Shown here in pieces: positions 20,913 through 33,277 of a DNA stretch of 64,000 bases (its first letter is position 1; the number at the start of each line of letters is the position of its first letter). Origin of the DNA: Trichodelitschia bisporula (Eukaryota; Ascomycota; Dothideomycetes; Phaeotrichales; Phaeotrichaceae); NCBI GenBank assembly GCA_010356995.1, contig ML996694.1, positions 57,139 through 121,138 of the forward strand. The letters are read 5' to 3'. The position numbers were made by a program, and so were the translations under genes. The notes beneath the pieces are model-generated. The model did no database searches, was not told where the DNA came from, and saw nothing but the letters and a program-made list of their open reading frames with translations.

Positions 20913-23895
20913 CGCATCTTCCATGCTGCGAGATAAAGATGCTTCGATGAAGGGGAGCCTTCCATTGGAAAGATCGGCCTCTTCTCAAGACGGAAGGTCG
21001 AACCATCGGCCGTCGTTGGATGGAACTCCCAGAAACAGGCGCACATCGTCAGTTCGAGAACTCCTTCCACACCCTGCCTCACCTAACGTCCCATTAGCGA
21101 CACTTCATCTCAAGTCTGTCATCAGGTGTCGCATGGTTCTCCTTCACCAACGGTCTCTCCTGCAACCCGTATGCGCCACGCTCCTTCGCCCACGAAATCG
21201 ACCAGCCATCCGTCGAACCAACGTTCACCTCACGCTCACTCCCCTCCTCCGACCGTCGATCATACATCTCCAACACACAACATTTCCTTGCCGATGAAAA
21301 CTAAGAATTCTTTGAACCAGTCCTCGCCTCTTCCAACTGTCTCTCAAGCATCTCCCATACGTCACAATCCTGCCATGAAAAAGAAGACCAACCTCCATTC
21401 AAATCAACATGCCCTTCACACCCACACACAGCGCACTCGTATGTCGGTCCCTGACGGTATCAAGGCTTCGGGTCCTAAGACTCCACGCCCTGTTCCTCCG
21501 TCCCAGTCGAAGAGGCGAGGAAATCAGTCCAGACCACCAGAGCCTGATCACCCACGCGACCCTCGATGGCCTGCCCTTGCTCGCCAACCGGAATCGAGGA
21601 CGATATCGCCCGAACAGCTGGCTACGGAGGTCAAGTCTATATACCAGGGGCTCACAATGGTCGAATCGAAGTGTCGACACGTCGACAAGGCCCAGGTCGC
21701 GGCGTTGAATGATGGTGCCCCTCTGGAGGATATTCACTTCCAAGCCCTTCTTGCCCTGCACAGGACCCTTCTTCACGAACATCATGACTTCTTCCTCGCC
21801 AGCCAACACCCGATGGCGACGCCGGCGCTTCGAAAACTCGCGCAGAAGTATACGATGACGGCGAGGATGTGGAAGCATGGTATTCATTCTTTTCTGGAGC
21901 TTCTTCGGTACCGGCTTCCAGAGAGCCTTGAATACATGCTCGCCTTCATCTATACCGCGTACCAAATGATGTGTCTTCTGCTGGAAACAGTACCCTCCTA
22001 TGACGAGACCTGGATCGAATGTTTAGGGGACCTCGCAAGATACCGCATGGCCATCGAAGACGAGTGTATGCAGACGCGGGAGATCTGGGCTGGCGTTGCG
22101 CGTTCTTGGTATACTAAGGCGGCCGACCGTTCTCCTACCGTCGGCCGGCTATTCCACCGCCTCGCCATCCTTGCACGTCCTTTCGCCGTTCAACAACTTC
22201 ATCTCTACAGCCTCTCACTCACCAGCGTTATCCCCTTTCTCAGCACGCGTGATTCCATCCAATCTCTTCTTGATCCAATGCTCGCACGAAATGATGCAAC
22301 ACCAATGGGAATTCCCGAAAACGACGTTGAGTTTATCACAGCCATAACCATCGTCTTCAAGCGACAAAAGCTCGACGCCTTCCATCATCACGCTGATAAG
22401 TTCCTTAAATCTCTCGATTCCAGCTGCCAGGGTATGGGGCAGAAATGGCGGGATCATGGCTCGTTTATTGCCTTCACATTGGTTGCTTCCCTCTTTGATT
22501 TCGGCTTCGATAACCCCCTGCGACGGTTGTACCATTGGGGCAATCTCAAGCGGATCTCCGAGCAAAATAAGCCACATGCAGAAGACGATACCCAGGGCAA
22601 CCCGCCGGCGCCAACAGCTTGGGAGCCCTTGCAGCCGCTCCCGCCTCAGGATCCCGAAACCGCCAAGGTCTCCGAGTACGAACTCTTTCTCACAACTCAT
22701 ACGTTTGCTGTTGTCCTCTCTCGCCGTTGCGACAGGAATTGCTTACCTTTTGTACACGTGCTTTGCTGTTTCTTGTATTCCTTGACATCCGTTCCGCGTA
22801 CCGAGTTTTCTATTGCGTATACGTCGTCTGCGAACCGCATCTTAGAGGCTCAGCCCTGGTCTGCGCTCTGCGATTATGCCAATGCTCTGGACAAATCGGA
22901 AAGGGAGGATGCGAGTTATCAGGGTCCAGACTTCGTGCGACCAGAGGGAGGCAATGGACCTCTGCCCGAGGACTTTAAGCTCAGGGGTCAGATTTATGCC
23001 GCCCATGGCTACTACCCCGGCGACTGGTTTGAGGGTAAAGGGATGGGTGTGGACGACGATGAATGCTTGATTGAACGGGCAAGCACCTCTATCATCCGAG
23101 CCGGTCGCGTCTTATGGCTGATGCATCGGCTGGCCGCTGTAACAACCACTGCACTCCACTTTCTCAATTTGCTGATTTGAACAGGATGAACTATATATTG
23201 GATTCGATCAGGCGAACAAGCAGTTCTACGTCGTCGCAAGCTCTGCTAGTCCAAGCCTTAGCGCAGGTATCATGGCGCCAGAAAGTGTTGATGACAATGT
23301 CGACCTCGTCATGTCGGATGCTTCGCTGCCCGAGCCGATGCAGAACGATATCCCTTACAATGTACGGTATACCCCTCCCTCCCTTCCATGTCGCTAAACT
23401 TTTAAGGTTGTTGTTGTGGACAAGAGCACGCTTGAACGGGATGAGTTCGAGGGAGTTGTGCAAATCCACTGGGACGTAATTGTTCCCTTTGAATGTAGGC
23501 TTTATCAACTCTGTCTAGCAAGACTACTCACGCTCGCAGTTGCCTCCCGTCTGCCTAAGGACTCGCTTGCCGAGAAGCGATTGCGTGATGCCATCAAAAA
23601 TGGAAAGAGCAATGTCCGCGTCTGGACTCAGGACGGCGACGACCGGACGGACGAGCTTCGGGTCAAGGACGAAGACGAGATGGACATAGACGGCCAAAAT
23701 ACGTCCATGCAGGACCAGGAGATTGTCATGAAAATTGCACGGAGGGCCACTGATCTGAACCTGGACGGGAAAGAGGGCCAGGCTAAGACCGTGCTTCTGA
23801 CTGAAGATGGCGATGTGGAAACCAGGGCCCTTGGCAGAGGACTCAAAGCGATGGCCTCCATGCTTGCCATCAAGTTACGCGGCGGGAATGGGTGA
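20860..23895 (+). CDS. Est1-type DNA/RNA-binding protein with degenerate C-terminal PIN domain
   Basis: Proposed exons: 20860-21047, 21098-23138, 23185-23361, 23407-23494, 23540-23895 (949 aa). Intron 1 (donor GTCAGT, branch CTAAC, acceptor TTAG) is the weakest join; the others are 45-46 nt, and intron 4 is in frame and optional. Seen: Ser/Pro-rich basic N-terminus (1-225); Est1/SMG-type helical domain about 237-455, with ALHRTLLHEHHDFFLASQHP, then MWKHGIHSFLELLRYR and YRMAIEDECMQ; PIN-like region from 803 (VVVVDKSTL, keeping one Asp; LLTEDGDVE near the end), where the middle acidic residue expected in PIN nucleases is not apparent. Family role: 14-3-3-like/TPR fold of Est1, SMG5-7 and Ebs1, in telomere or mRNA-decay complexes. 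A second copy starts at 63948 and relics lie at 58-61.3 kb. ATG 20723 is an alternative start in another frame. Confidence 0.75.
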
Positions 23896-24125
23896 TTCAA
23901 CGTACCTCCAGTGCTCCTTTTGGGTTGTCCATGTTCTGGATGGAGAGCCATGCCGTTGGTGGGCTCCGACAGAAAATGCGTGACTCAACTTCCATCCCAT
24001 GTTGGTAGATCCTGACGGAAGCACGTGATTCAACATCCATGCCATATTGGTGGAACTTATCCTTGGATCGGCAACAATGCCATGTTGGTTTAACTTGTCT
24101 CTGGACCGGCAACCATGCCGCTGAT
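23891..24125 (+). repeat. Degenerate tandem repeat downstream of Est1-type gene
   Basis: Recurring elements GTGATTCAAC, CATGCCATGTTGGTGG and GACCGGCAAC in irregular order, with spacings of roughly 38-90 bp. It begins at the stop codon of the Est1-type gene. The copies are diverged. Confidence 0.6.
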
Positions 24126-27100
24126 GGATATCGGACCCATCACGCTCCCGCAGGTGGTACCGGGATTCCATGTTGGACCCAAACGGTGTGCTCTTTGTGC
24201 TGGTCTGGACGAGGCCTCTCCCGGCGGTCTCCATAACGCGTCGTGAAGATGAGGTTCCCGACGCAATGTGGCTCGGTGGATATCCCTCAACGGATAGCCG
24301 TGCTTTTTAATGAGTACATTCAAACATTCAAACATGGATCTGGGAGGGAGAATTCCGCGGAAGAAAGGTCGAAACTGAGAGGCCCGCTAACCCTTTGAAC
24401 CGTTCCACAAGCAACACCACCATCTCCCCACATAACATCCCTTTTGCGACTTCGACATCCCACTTGCTCGAGATCCGCCGGATGGCGCAGATACTGCCCA
24501 TGCACGCTGGTTTGCCTCCGTATTTTGGGCCCGAGCCTGGTCTGCACGCCCTTTCGGTTGCTGGGTCGGCGGCGCACAAGATTTCCGCCGTTGAGAGGAC
24601 GAAAACTGGGAACAAAAAATCTGTCACGTCTTGTACATGTCCATTGGGTTTCCCGTGCCTGATGTTTTTTGCTCATGCTTCTTGGACTGTGTGAGGGTTG
24701 GCAGCGCAATCATGGATATCACACCTGGGTTTTTTTATACGTTTCACGGCTGATGATTACTGTTACCGTACAACGGTCGATCTTTGATTGCTGTCCCTCA
24801 GCACAGTGACTATCCTGAAGTCTACTAGATATCTGACTCAGGTGAAAATGATGCCAGAAGTCCATGTCTTCCACGGACTCCGCGGATGGCCTGCAGCTGT
24901 CACAGCGGAGAGCAAGTAGCCTTTGAACTTCTTGACGATGACAGCAGTAGAATTACCGGAGGGAACGACCATTCACCTGCCGTAGCGCAAGCGTTTGGCG
25001 CGACCGCGATCGCACAAGTGGCCTCGGTCGGGAGGTGATGGCATGTCTCACTTACCGTGCTGGCTGGCCTGAGGCCGCGCCATGACACCACCTCGGAGTG
25101 CCTCGACCGCAGCATCAGCTGTCCGGCCTCACCATCATCATCCCATGCACGGCCTTCCATCACACGGCATATCTCCCCACCCAAACGCCCTCATCCAGAC
25201 GAACTCCCGTTCGCCCACCGCGCCGGGACGCACAAGGCACACTCCCCCAAAGCGTCACTAACCCAGCCAAAGCGGCACTCGCCGCCACTCCCCGCACACC
25301 TAAGGTTGCGGTACCGAACCGAGTCATGCCCCAGCGGCCCGGTTCCCGCGTCGGCCCGGCGAGTCGGATTCAGGCAACCGCCTCGGTGTGCGCGAGTCAG
25401 GATATGCGTAAGTAGGCTGAAACAGGCACGCGCTCCGTGCGTAACTCTTTGCCGTTCCTGCAGCGATACCGCTTTTGCGCCGCAATGCGAGGCAAACGAA
25501 GGACCCTACCTTGTGCTCTGCTTTGAGGATCGGGGCGGAACTAAGGAATGAATTGCCTTGCTCCCGTAGGAAGCACAGAATGAGTAGCGGCGGTTTCGAG
25601 TCGCCGCTGCATGTGTGCAGGGGCTGATCCCTTACGTGTGCGAGAGCGGCTGGACTGCGCACCCTGCATGCCGGAGGGATGTCCGGTGCAGATCGCAGGT
25701 GGCCGGAATATGTTAGGGACGAGGCAAGCGTTGGGAATGAGGCATAGCGGTACAAAGCCCCATCGAAAATGGCGGGGAGAACCCCGAGTCTAATTGCCGC
25801 CCGAGTGGGGTGCCGAGGCTTGCCCAGGTCGGGGTATTGAGATCTTCGGCAATTCGACATTCGTGCACCGCAGCTAGGCGACTTTTGTGCACATTGGAGC
25901 GCCGGAAGGCAAAGTCGGGTATCAAATCGGGTTATTTCCGCGCCTTGGGCGAGATTGTGCCCAGCGACGGTGTCGTGTCGAGAGATGTGAGGTCCGAGAG
26001 CTACCTGAAAAAGTCAGGTGCTCCTCACTCAGCCAAAGCCTTGCGGAGGGCGGCTACAACTCTTTTTTGGGCGCCTTTTGGGCAGACTTTGGTCACTAAA
26101 CAAGGCTTCAATATGCAAACGGAGAGTCAAACTCAGTCACCGACGTCGGATAAGGAAAGATGCGGGGCACATCCGGGCATGATTATCTCGTGCTGAGTGT
26201 CGTGGGAGACCAATGACGGGCCTTGACCTAATTGGCTCCCGCGATCTTCCCCCGCGGCTGCTACCACGTCACGCCAGCCTTCCCGCACCCGGCCGTGCCT
26301 TAGGCAGACGGCAGCGCGATCTGCTCAAGAGTCTGGCGGCTCGCTCTTCAGATAGATCTTTGTGGAAGTAACTTGTTCATGCCTGCACCATACCCATCGT
26401 GACTTCCACACTTTTGCACGCCCCTGACACTGAGATAACGTTTGCCTACCTACGCCATAAGGCACTGGGCAGATGAGCATTATCGAGCAAGATTGTCGCG
26501 TGGACAATGTGTCGTGGCAAGACAGTGCAGTGTGCATGATGCATGGTCAAGCGCAGTTGAGGCCGCCAACGTGCTGATCTGAGCCCGACGGTGCACCGCA
26601 TCGCCGCACTCGGCGCTAAGTGCAGTAAGACTGAATGTGAGCTCATTCACGGGCTTGCAGATACTCGAGACAGACGGGCAACAGGCAAGGCAATGATCTC
26701 TCGGAAGCACACATCGGGTAGAGGGTTTGCTGTTTGCGGCGAAGGCAATATTGCGGTTAACGTGCAAAGGCTGCGGAAGTAAGGAGTTGGGACATTTGGT
26801 GTTAGAAGGAGTGGGACAGAAGATAATTGGTAACGGAACCGCAGGTGTACGCGAAGGCAAAATGCCAACGCCCGCGAAGGAGCTGGCTGAGTTGGACGGC
26901 GCTTACTCTTGATATAGGCAAATTAGACACCAATGCTCATAGCTCCTCGCGTTAGAGCCGCGATCGTTAGCCTTGGGCGGAGCGGCCTCCCCCACAGTTA
27001 CTTCCAGCGCTAACAGTGAAGTGTGGGGTCGTGGGGTAACGCAGCGCTGATCACCTCCAGATACAGCGCAGCGAGTCTTGGACAGACAGGAGTGAATCTC

Positions 27101-28299
27101 AGTAACCGTACCGCCGAGTTTTGAGAAGCTTTCCTTACATACCGTACCGTTCGCTCTTCGGCCGTACGAGTACGATGCATGACGCATGTACGATGGAAAG
27201 CGGCGCTTGGCATGGAGGTGAGATATCAGGGCAACTGGGAAGTCGAACATCGTCTCAGCATCGTGAACCATTAAGACACCGGAGTCCCCCTCCAGTGGGT
27301 TGCGGGGTAAGTGCTGGATTTGAAAGCAGATGAGTCTCCCTCCTGTGGTCAAGCCTGATCATCATGAATGCTGCCCGGCTTCGTTTTTCCTGTGATGCAA
27401 CACTTTGTCAGATTACAGCATCTGCTCCAGTAGATATCGGAGCAAGCGCATGGAAGAAGAAAGGAGCGTCAGCGCTCCGCTAAAGAAAAAATCGACAGGC
27501 CGGTGGTGCCGACACACCGTGACACCATCGCAAGTTGAATGAAGCTCGCTAGGTTTTATCGATAAGCCGTTACGGACCGAGCCGGACAACCCAGTTCGGA
27601 CGACCCATTTCGGAGCGGAGGATTTTGTTGCCGAGCCCCGTCACCAAGTGGGACAGAGATATGTCATCATTCACTCCGCAATCTGGAACAGGGCTTAGCC
27701 TGCTTCATTATGCAGCTCGCTGCTACGTACCATTTGAAGATGGCTCGCTGTCTTCAACTTGACACCTTCATACCAACTCCGCGACGACCCCCCAACGACC
27801 CGATAACCGTCCAATAAAGTCCAGATAGGAGACTGCGCGCCGGCGCGTGCCATATCGTGAACATCTTGGAAGCCTCCGATCTCCTCTTTGCAGCCTTTGT
27901 ACCCGCGACCTCCCGTTATCTACAACGGTCGGCCATACGCACGATCCGACTTTCCCCTTTCGTGGTAGCCGCGACCGGCCCGCGTGCATCGCCAGTGGGC
28001 GATTACGTCGTTGACTTTGCGCGCTGCGCCAATCAGCGTGCACGCTTTAGATTGGCCGCTGGGGTTCGTTGCTGGAACGCAGAGTGGAGCGATAACAGGT
28101 TGTCAGCGCGCATATCGTTTTTTTGGGGGGTGGGGACTTGTTACTTGCACCCCGTTTCTTGGAAACACACTGGCGTTGGGGTTTCAGGGCATGCAACGTT
28201 ACTTGGAAGGAGATTCTGGACTGAGAATGTGAAGCTGCCGTGTTGTGCGACATTCAAATCACCACGCATAAGACGCGCCTGCGGGGACCATTGCACGAC
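24126..28299. other. Gene-poor interval, no supported gene
   Basis: 4.2 kb without a convincing coding region. One minus-strand frame (24627-24328) opens with a hydrophobic stretch and has several cysteines, but it lacks splice or family support. The last few hundred bases must hold the MFS transporter promoter. Confidence 0.5.
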
Positions 28300-30122
28300 A
28301 TGGAGGGTGATCAGCTTCTCGAAGTCGAGGAGGAGTTCCAGAGGCCGCCCCGGAGGAGGGATGCGACGGAACGTCCCGTGCACTTGGACTCGCCGTACCG
28401 CGACAGCGAGGATACGCCACTGCTGCGCGACGACGACTCCAGGCGCAGCTCCGTCGACGAATCTGCCTCCGAATGGGCGGGCGATGTGGACTGGCGGCAT
28501 CTGCCGTGGTGGAGGAGACCATCCGTATGTATCATGCTTCCAATTCCATCCGCCGCGACACTAATAGCCGCAGGTGTTTTGGCTCCTCGGTCCTTACATC
28601 CTCACTGCGCTCGCTTTCGGCGGCATCATTGTGCCCAAGATCAACCTCATTCTCTCGCTCATCTGCCGCGAATACTACGCCGATAAAAGCCTCAAGGACC
28701 CGAACTTCACATTCCTACCCATCGTTTTCGGAGGCGACAACCCCCAATGCCGCACCCCAGAAGTCCAGCGCCGCGTCACGCAGTTCAGTCTCTGCGGCAG
28801 TCTAATCACAGGTATCTTATCCGCCATAATCGCCCCCAAACTAGGCGCTTTGTCCGATCGCTACGGCCGCAAGCCGCTCATGGTCCTGACCAGCGCGGGC
28901 ATGCTCTCCGGCGAGATAATCACCATCTTCGCAGCTAACTACCCCGAGACCTTCAACGTCAAGTGGATCTTCCTGGGCATGGCCATTGACGGTCTCTGCG
29001 GCTCCTTCGTCGCGTCCATGGCGCTGTCGCACTCGTATGCTACGGACTGCACGCCGCCGAACCGGCGCAATGTGGTGTTTGGCTGGTTCCACGGGTGCAT
29101 GTTCACGGGCATCGCGATTGGGCCCGCGCTCGCTGGCAAAATCATCAAGGAGACGGGGTCTATCGTGTTCATGTTCTACATAGCCCTCGGCTGCCACGTG
29201 TTCTACATCGTGTACCTCATCCTCATCGTCCCGGAATCGCTCAGCATGCGCCTGCAACACGCCGGGCGCGCACGGCACGAGGAAGCCAAAGCCACCATGT
29301 CCGAGTCCGCGGATTGGATAACCCAAATCCGGCGCGTGAACATCTTCGCCCCGCTCAAAATCCTCTACCCGACTACGCCCGGCACAAACAAAGCCCTGCG
29401 GAGAAACCTCGTCCTCCTCGCCGCCATCGACGCCATAATCTTCGGTGTCGCCTCTGGAGCGGGCCCCATCATTATTATATACTCGAATTTCAAGTTCGCG
29501 TGGACGACGTGGGAGCAGAGTATTTTCATGACCGTCGCGAATACGTGTCGCGTCGCGTGTCTGATGCTCGTCCTCCCGGCGCTGACGTGGATCTTTCGTC
29601 GGGGGGAGAGGGGGCCTATGTCCGGGACGGACACCTTCGAGCTCGGCATCCTGCGCGTCGCGATCGCGTTCGACGTGCTCGGGTACGCGATGTTCGCGGC
29701 CGCGGACCAGAGCGCCGTATTCATGGCCGCCGGCGCCCTGGCCTCGTTCGGCGGCATGGGCTCCCCCACACTCCAAGGCGCACTCACAAAGCACGTCCGC
29801 GCCGGCGAAATCGGCCAGTTACTCGGTGCCATGGGGCTGCTGCACAGCGTGGGCAAGATCGTAGGCCCGATTGTGTTCAATGGGATTTATATGGCGACCG
29901 TGGCGAGCTTTCCGCAGATGAGTTTTTGCATTCTGGCGGTGCTGTTTGGGGGGGCTTGGGGGCTGACGTGGGGGATTAGGCCGGGGGGTGAGTTTTGAGT
30001 GGATATTTTTGGGGGTAGGGGCTAACCTAATGGTGCTAGTTGCGATGGTGGATGAGGAGGATAAAGTGCGGAGGCGGGAGGCGGGGACCGTGGATGGCGT
30101 GGAGGAGCAGATGGGGCTGTAG
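28300..30122 (+). CDS. MFS transporter (DHA1/TetA-like)
   Basis: Three exons: 28300-28524, 28574-29987, 30040-30122 (573 aa). Intron 1 is 49 nt with a CTAAT branch; intron 2 is 52 nt with donor GTGAGT, branch GCTAACC and acceptor CTAG. Unspliced, the second exon stops at 29998 after IRPGGEF; splicing adds an acidic tail ending EEQMGL, which I prefer because all signals fit. Seen: charged cytosolic N-terminus (about 1-75), about 12 hydrophobic helices, and MFS motif A as GALSDRYGRKPLM near residue 166 in loop 2-3. A central cytosolic loop follows helix 6. Family role: proton-driven import or export of a small molecule at the plasma or vacuolar membrane; substrate not predictable here. Confidence 0.85.
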
Positions 30123-31074
30123 ATTGTGGTGGAGGCCTAATGGCAGCCTAGCGACGGCGACGTATAAGGTGAGGATTCTAAAGCTGCCTTTCTGACTTCT
30201 GACGCGTTCTAGTTCAGCCCGTTTTTGCCTCGTTCGTATTTCGTCACTTGGGGGCTGCTTTGGCGTTGTGGTCTCGTGCGGAGAGTTATGACTCTAGGAT
30301 ACATCTACTGCCACTGGTTTGGGGGCCAGGTCGAGGAAATATACCGCGTGTTCTTTGCGTATGGGCTGGATCTGGGTGTACATGGCATGCTGGCGTTTTG
30401 CGAGTCGTTATGAATGGCTGTACGGTTGGACGGGGTGGTACAGTGTGCTTTTTTTGGGCCCGGCATAGGTAGCTATGCGTCGTCATGATGTCTTAGTCCT
30501 CGCTTTCATGACCTCGTGCACTCCATATGAAGGGAGTTGCAATACAATCAAGTCTCTCTAGGAACACTGAGCTTCATCCGGCGGTTCATAGGTACACCAA
30601 CTGAGAGGAGTAAAGCTCATACACAGGCGACGGCAAGTTTGTAAACTGAAGATTGGCGTTGAGGACAAGGAGAGCAAGAGACTCGAGACACTTAGGTACG
30701 CGATACCGATTATCCTCGTTTGCTTCCTTCCTTCCACTATCCGCTGATTACATCATGGCTCTGATATGTGCCTTCCTGACATGAAGCTGCTCCTTCCATG
30801 TCCACATAACCTTATTGGTAACGGACGTGGACTCGCCCTGAAGGGGATGTCATCGTCATGAGAACATGCAGATTTGGCACAGTACATCGCATTAATGAAG
30901 CCCCTAACGTACAAACATAGTCCACCCATCTGAATGGCACCTCATCTAAACACATATCCATCCGCAAGAACCATGGCTCTTCTTGATGCCGGTCGCCCGC
31001 ATCAGACGCTCTCCCACCGACGAGCAGTTGAGAAAACAAACCCATACCCAAACGCCATGAACAACAACCCCCAT
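30123..31074. other. Intergenic region, no supported gene
   Basis: About 950 bp between convergent genes (MFS plus, Acinus-like minus). Short frames only. Confidence 0.5.
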
Positions 31075-31174
31075 CTACCGCCACCTCTCCCCCCCACCCC
31101 TCCCATACCCAATCCCCCTCCGATTCCCATAATCATCATTCCTCCCCCGTCCGCCTCCATACCCACCCCGCCAA

Positions 31175-33277
31175 CTATCCCCACCACCACCACCACCACC
31201 ACCACCATACGCCCCCCTCCCCCCTCCACCCGGCCCCACCCCCCCGTCCCCTCCTCCCATCAAAATGCGTCCCACTATGCACCAACCCCTCCCCCTCAAA
31301 CGTAAACCTCCTCAACTCCTCCCCAACCCTCCAATCACTCCCCCGCCACCCCTTAGCAGTAGCGTCCCTAATCTCATCCAGCCGATCCTCAGCCACATCC
31401 CGCTTGACGGGCAGGAAGTAGAGCTTCGGCTTCGCGGTCGTGGATTCGAACAGCTGGTCCAGGGTCTGGAAGCTCTTGCTCGTCTCCCGCGCCGCAGGCG
31501 GAGGGGTGGTGCGAGGCACGTGGTCCTCGCGCGGCGGACTCGCGCGGTCACGCCGCGGCCCCGTCGGCGCGCCCTCGATGCCCTCGTTCCGCACCGGCCG
31601 CGGCGGCTGGACCAGGGCACCAACCTCGCACAACATCGCTTCAACCGCGCCATTCACGCCCGGCTCATAGACAACCTCCCACTTAACCCTGCTCCCCTCC
31701 ACATTTTTTTCTGCCTTTACCCAATCCTCCATCCTCTCCTCGGGCACAAAATCAACCCACAACTCGCGGCGATCGCGCTCCATCGGCCAGACCCGTCCAT
31801 GCAGACCCATGCGGACGCGGGCGGCGGCCGCGGGGGCGGTGAAGCGGACGAAGGCGTGGGTGCGGATGGGGTCGAGGTAGAAGTCTTCGATGATAGAAGC
31901 GTCGGGATCGGAGTTGGGCGGGGCGGCGAGGCGCGCGAGGTGGGTGCGTAAGGCCGGAGGTTGGAGCGGGCGCATGAAGTTGCGGATGTAGAGGGCGCGG
32001 GTGGCGGGGTGGAGAGCGGGAGGTGGTGGTTCGATGTCGTCGGTTGCCTCATCGACTGGGGCGGATGAGGCGGTGGGTTGAAAGAGGGATTTGTAGCGGA
32101 CGTCCTTTGCGGGTGGGGATTTCGGCTTGTCAACTGACGTGTCGTCTTTGACCTCAACAACCTGCTCTGTATCGGCAGGAGGTGCTTGGTCTTCGGCGTT
32201 GGCAGAGGCTTGGGGTACATCATTTTCAGGCGCTTGATCCGTAGACCCAGTGGAGAGCGGTTTCTCCTCCTGTACAGCTTGAGCCGGCGCGTTTTCGGGT
32301 TCTGAGCCGTCGCTCTCCTCCATGGCGACATCCTCGGCCTCATTTGTCGCATCGTCCTGAGTCATTTCCACGTCTTGCTGTACTGGTGCTTCTTCTGTTG
32401 CTTCCGCTGCCGCATCCATTTCGAGCTGCTTCTGTCTCTTTGCGGCAACTTCCTCCGGCGACACGGATGGGGTGGCGCTGCGCCGCTTGCGCTTGCGGCT
32501 GTCCTCAACCATCTCCTGCGAGAGCTCAGGCGCGACCTCAACCGTGACTTGCGCATCGGCCAGTGCCGACGTCTTGGGGAGTTCTGCGCTCTCTGCCATT
32601 ACCGCGGTCGACGTTGCAACTCCCTCCACAGAAGCTTCGTGGGCGATGGCCGTGGGAAGGCTGACGCTTGGTTCCTGGGAGGCTACATCGGCGTCCGGCA
32701 CACTGACTGCGGCTCCATCCGGCACGGTGATTGTCGCTCCATCTGGAACAGTGATTGTTGCTCCAGCCGGAACAGTGATCGTAGCTCCATCCGGCGCAGC
32801 GACTGTCGCTTCATCCGGCTCAGTCTCCGCAGTCACAGGCGCAACCTCAACCTGCGCTGTCTCAATTGTAGGCTGCGCCGGGGGTTCGGACGCGTCAGTC
32901 GCGCCCGAAGTACCAGCAGTTGTCTCGTTCTGCGCCTGGTCAACCACGGGCGTATTAGCGGCAATGGTCACGCTGGACGCGGCAGAGAAGCCCTGGCTCA
33001 CAGGCGATATCTGCTCTGGATCGCCGGGCAGGATAGAATCGTGGTGCTTTGGCACAGGAGTCGCGGTGCGCGATTCTTCATCAGCGCCCGAAATCTGCGC
33101 GACGGCCGCATCGGTGATTGCCGGGGGACCCTGAGCGGACGTCGCTTCTGTATCGTCAGCTTCGCGCAGCTTCTCGATGATCTGGGCCTTGCGAGTGAGA
33201 CCGGTGGATGGAATGTTGCGGTCTTTGAGCAAGCCTCGCAGGTCCTTGACGGTGAGCTTGTCGTAATCGGCGGCCAT
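31175..33277 (-). CDS. Acinus-like SAP/RRM protein; C-terminal frame break suspected
   Basis: 700-residue intronless frame. Seen: SAP domain (about 4-42, KLTVKDLRGLLKDRNIP), long acidic low-complexity middle with a 24-nt repeat, RRM-like fold about 430-530 (RALYIRNFMRPL, then HAFVRFTAPAAA), and an RSB-like motif LDQLFESTTAKPKLYFLPV, the element by which Acinus binds RNPS1/SAP18. This points to an Acinus-like exon-junction/splicing factor that also binds DNA through SAP (family inference). Oddity: the frame ends in nine Trp then Gly, whereas the adjacent frame over the same bases gives an RGG-type tail (GGRGAYGG, GRGRNDDYGNRRG) ending at 31075. One extra G in a G-run (such as the C7 on the plus strand at 31239-31245) would explain it, so the true end may be 31075. 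Confidence 0.8.
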   Translation of the reverse strand: MAADYDKLTVKDLRGLLKDRNIPSTGLTRKAQIIEKLREADDTEATSAQGPPAITDAAVAQISGADEESRTATPVPKHHDSILPGDPEQISPVSQGFSAASSVTIAANTPVVDQAQNETTAGTSGATDASEPPAQPTIETAQVEVAPVTAETEPDEATVAAPDGATITVPAGATITVPDGATITVPDGAAVSVPDADVASQEPSVSLPTAIAHEASVEGVATSTAVMAESAELPKTSALADAQVTVEVAPELSQEMVEDSRKRKRRSATPSVSPEEVAAKRQKQLEMDAAAEATEEAPVQQDVEMTQDDATNEAEDVAMEESDGSEPENAPAQAVQEEKPLSTGSTDQAPENDVPQASANAEDQAPPADTEQVVEVKDDTSVDKPKSPPAKDVRYKSLFQPTASSAPVDEATDDIEPPPPALHPATRALYIRNFMRPLQPPALRTHLARLAAPPNSDPDASIIEDFYLDPIRTHAFVRFTAPAAAARVRMGLHGRVWPMERDRRELWVDFVPEERMEDWVKAEKNVEGSRVKWEVVYEPGVNGAVEAMLCEVGALVQPPRPVRNEGIEGAPTGPRRDRASPPREDHVPRTTPPPAARETSKSFQTLDQLFESTTAKPKLYFLPVKRDVAEDRLDEIRDATAKGWRGSDWRVGEELRRFTFEGEGLVHSGTHFDGRRGRGGGAGWRGEGGVWWWWWWWWWG
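32712..32819 (-). repeat. 24-bp in-frame tandem repeat in the Acinus-like gene
   Basis: About 4.4 copies of a 24-nt unit coding for an eight-residue repeat of the type DGATITVP. Copies differ by a few substitutions and keep the frame. Probably a flexible linker. Confidence 0.85.

Noticed and set aside
20723-20950. Alternative start of the Est1-type gene at ATG 20723
   Set aside because: The frame stops at 20950 without a convincing join to the main exon. The ATG is conserved in both copies, so it may be an upstream open frame, but the 20860 start joins better.
24328-24627. Minus-strand frame with a hydrophobic start and cysteines, possible secreted protein
   Set aside because: No clear signal-peptide cleavage pattern, no splice or family support, and the opposite strand is equally open.
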